NCBI RefSeq assembly: GCF_016908975.1
Contig: NZ_JAFBEX010000008.1
Span: 124,001 to 188,000 of the forward strand
Length of the DNA stretch: 64,000 bases
From: Neobacillus cucumis
Lineage (GTDB): Bacteria > Bacillota > Bacilli > Bacillales > Cytobacillaceae
Direction: 5' to 3'
Program-made: the position numbers and the translations under genes
Shown here: positions 61,720 to 64,000 of the stretch, in pieces
Layout of the letters: every line of letters starts with the position of its first letter
How positions within the stretch are numbered: the first letter of the stretch is position 1
Notes under the pieces: model-generated
The model's input: the letters and a program-made list of their open reading frames with translations, nothing else
The model's database searches: none
What the model was told of the DNA's origin: nothing

Positions 61720-62265
61720 ATGAGTGAACACATCACGAAGAATTTTATTGGTAAAGTAATCAAAATTGACCGGAATGGTCCAGAATCCAGAATTGGAAAG
61801 TTATTGCATGTGGGTGAGGATTTTATTGTCATTCTTACAGATGATGAGGTCGTTTACTACAACAGTCATCATATCAAAAGTTTTACTGAGAATGTAACAG
61901 GTAATATGACAATCAATGCTGAAGTTCCGGAAGACCTCGAAGTTAAAAAAGCACACAATTTTAAAGGGTTGTTTAAGTGCTCCCAATATAATTGGATACG
62001 AATTAATCGTGGCGGTCCTGACACTGTAGAGGGGTTACTAGCTGGTTTAGAAGATAATTTTGCTGTTTTAGTTAATTGTCAAGAGATTATTCGTGTTGCT
62101 CTTTTCCACATCAAAAATATCAGTTTTGGAAGCACTAAATCCGAACATGATGAATCAAATGATGAATCATATTATGAATCAAGTGATGAATCAAGTGATG
62201 AATCTAGTTCAAGTTCAAGTTCAAGTTCAAGTTCAAGCTCAAGTTCAAGTTCAAGCTCATATTAA
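61720..62265 (+). CDS. CotB-like spore coat protein with pure serine tail
   Basis: A 181-residue protein with two Sm-like repeats as in B. subtilis CotB: NFIGKVIKIDRNGPESRIGK near 9, YYNSHHIKSFTEN near 45, then WIRINRGGPDTVEGLLAGLE near 92 and VALFHIKNISFGS near 125. The C-terminus is acidic (SNDESYYESSDESSDES) and then 19 consecutive serines before a final Tyr. CotB of B. subtilis has a Ser-rich tail phosphorylated by the coat kinase CotH, so this tail may be phosphorylated too. It is much shorter than CotB. The ATG at 61720 has AAAGGGGA seven bases upstream. Confidence 0.82.
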   Translation: MSEHITKNFIGKVIKIDRNGPESRIGKLLHVGEDFIVILTDDEVVYYNSHHIKSFTENVTGNMTINAEVPEDLEVKKAHNFKGLFKCSQYNWIRINRGGPDTVEGLLAGLEDNFAVLVNCQEIIRVALFHIKNISFGSTKSEHDESNDESYYESSDESSDESSSSSSSSSSSSSSSSSSSY

Positions 62266-62377
62266 GTCCCAGGGGTGAATGAGGACGAGTCCAGTTCTTT
62301 CATTCTTACTGCCGAAATCCGGACATCCTGAAAAGGGAGGAAGTCGAGAAACAGATTAATCAATCGGCAGTTTTATG

Positions 62378-62412
62378 ATAAAGAACCCGCATAGCAATGC
62401 GGGTTCTTTATT
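62378..62412. terminator. bidirectional terminator
   Basis: AAAGAACCCGCAT / ATGCGGGTTCTTT, a 13-bp perfect stem with loop AGCA, followed by ATTTC. It lies between the convergent cotB-like and small membrane protein genes. Confidence 0.88.
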
Positions 62413-62596
62413 TCTTACTAGTCCATTTGAGTGCTTTACGATAACAAACAGTGATAACGAGATAAAGGATTATGACAATAGCAGCAGTCCAAAATCTTTC
62501 TTGCATCGCTCCATCTGCCATGAGAACGGGACCGAGACCAAAAAAAGTTACAAGTCCAAGGAGAATAATAAAGAATATGTGTAAAAATATTTTCAC
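62408..62596 (-). CDS. small two-span membrane protein of unknown function
   Basis: A 62-residue hydrophobic protein with two membrane segments (FLHIFFIILLGLVTFFGLG, about 4-22, and WTAAIVIILYLVITVCY, about 36-52) and a basic tail RKALKWTSKK. No family is recognised. The start is a GTG at 62596 with GGGGGGAAA six bases upstream, and it has a perfect terminator, which supports a real gene. Confidence 0.65.
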   Translation of the reverse strand: MKIFLHIFFIILLGLVTFFGLGPVLMADGAMQERFWTAAIVIILYLVITVCYRKALKWTSKK

Positions 62597-62720
62597 GTCT
62601 TTCCCCCCATTACTCTTTAGATATTAATTGACGTAGTTCCTTATTCCCACGTTACCTTGGTTGCCGATTAAATATAAATTTTTTTGAGGACAGGTAGGCT
62701 TATCTTTCTGGATTTTGCGC

Positions 62721-62943
62721 CCTCATGAGGCATTCATGTGGACATCTTCTGCTTGATTTCTGACTTTCTGGTCCTCACGAGGCCTTCATGCGGACATCTT
62801 CTGCTCGATTTCTGCCTTTCCTGTCCTCATGAGGCCTTCATGCGGACATCTTCTGCTTGATTTTTGACTTTCTTGTCCTCATGAGGCCTTCATGCGGACA
62901 TCTTCTGCTTGATTTCTGGCTTTCTTGTCCTCATGAGGCTCCC
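62721..62943. repeat. 52-bp tandem repeat, four units plus a partial
   Basis: The block CCTCATGAGGCCTTCATGCG begins units at 62721, 62773, 62825, 62877 and 62929, an exact 52-bp period. Units differ at only a few bases. Each contains the palindrome CCTCATGAGG and the segment GGACATCTTCTGCTTGATTT. It lies directly downstream of tyrS, non-coding. No spacers vary, so it is not a CRISPR array. Confidence 0.9.
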
Positions 62944-62975
62944 TTAAGAATCCAAAAATTTCAACCCTACTTATA

Positions 62976-63008
62976 AAATAAGGGCTTTGGAATCCCAAAG
63001 CCCTAACC
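62976..63008 (-). terminator. terminator of tyrS
   Basis: Minus-strand AGGGCTTTGG-GATT-CCAAAGCCCT followed by TATTTTATAAG. Confidence 0.85.
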
Positions 63009-63009
63009 T

Positions 63010-64000
<991 letters not shown>

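Noticed and set aside
62093-62278. Frame with MNQVMNLVQVQVQVQ repeats
   Set aside because: It is the +1 reading of the serine-codon repeat of the cotB-like gene; the CotB-type frame carries the conserved sequence.
62721-62943. Regular 52-bp repeats resembling a CRISPR array
   Set aside because: The whole 52-bp unit repeats, with no variable spacers, and no cas genes are nearby; it is a simple tandem repeat.

Overview
The window is chromosomal DNA from a low-GC, endospore-forming member of the Bacillaceae (Bacillus, Neobacillus or a close relative). Evidence for this is an alpha/beta-type SASP gene, spore genes ytvI, ytrH/ytrI and ytfJ, a cotB-like coat gene, strong AGGAGG ribosome binding sites, CcpA-type cre boxes, and a gene order that follows the Bacillus subtilis segment from icd/citZ to tyrS. 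Products were assigned by reading translated sequence and motifs; no database search was run.

Region 1 (1-20715) is central metabolism and housekeeping. It holds icd (5' end only), citZ, ytwI, ytvI, pyk, pfkA, accA, accD, a FadR-type GntR regulator, an NADP-type malic enzyme (ytsJ), dnaE, the sporulation pair ytrH/ytrI, nrnA, ytpI, ytoI, a small membrane protein, ytkL and an M24 peptidase. Two identical-format palindromes (GTGGTCNNACCAC) lie at the malic enzyme/regulator promoter and at the accDA promoter. They suggest one local regulon linking NADPH and malonyl-CoA supply.

Region 2 (20716-40233) starts with an apparently free-standing structured RNA of about 190 nt that has its own sigma-A promoter and terminator. 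It continues with ald, small proteins, a universal stress protein, moaB, an EcsC-family gene, ackA with a well placed cre, ytxK, tpx, ytfJ/ytfI, an NAD kinase, rarD, a SASP gene, iscS-thiI, ezrA, refZ, a GAF-type methionine sulfoxide reductase, and rpsD with a leader. Three families of dispersed repeats lie between these genes.

Region 3 (40295-62596) separates rpsD from tyrS, which are neighbours in B. subtilis, and looks like an accessory catabolic island. One part is formate oxidation and C4 handling: fdhD, a DUF1641 subunit, a molybdopterin formate dehydrogenase of the ForC type, a second malic enzyme, and a stand-alone riboflavin kinase domain. The most interesting part is 47119-56586: a GntR regulator, a luciferase-like flavin monooxygenase, a DUF1185 protein, an alpha/beta hydrolase, an aldehyde dehydrogenase, an FMN reductase, an unknown small protein, a second aldehyde dehydrogenase and a YCII protein on the minus strand, with an NCS1 (cytosine/purine/allantoin-type) permease diverging on the plus strand. 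A 19-base operator-like sequence is repeated at two tandem promoters of the operon and once at the permease promoter. The gene set resembles ring-opening pathways for N-heterocycles (the Rut uracil pathway and the Arthrobacter pyridine pathway). The substrate is unknown.

Region 3 ends with a Gfo/Idh oxidoreductase, a secreted GH3 glycosidase of inverted domain order whose CBM6-like C-terminus is cut off by an in-frame TAG, a short cotB-like coat protein with a pure serine tail, a small membrane protein, a 52-bp tandem repeat, and tyrS (5' end beyond the window).
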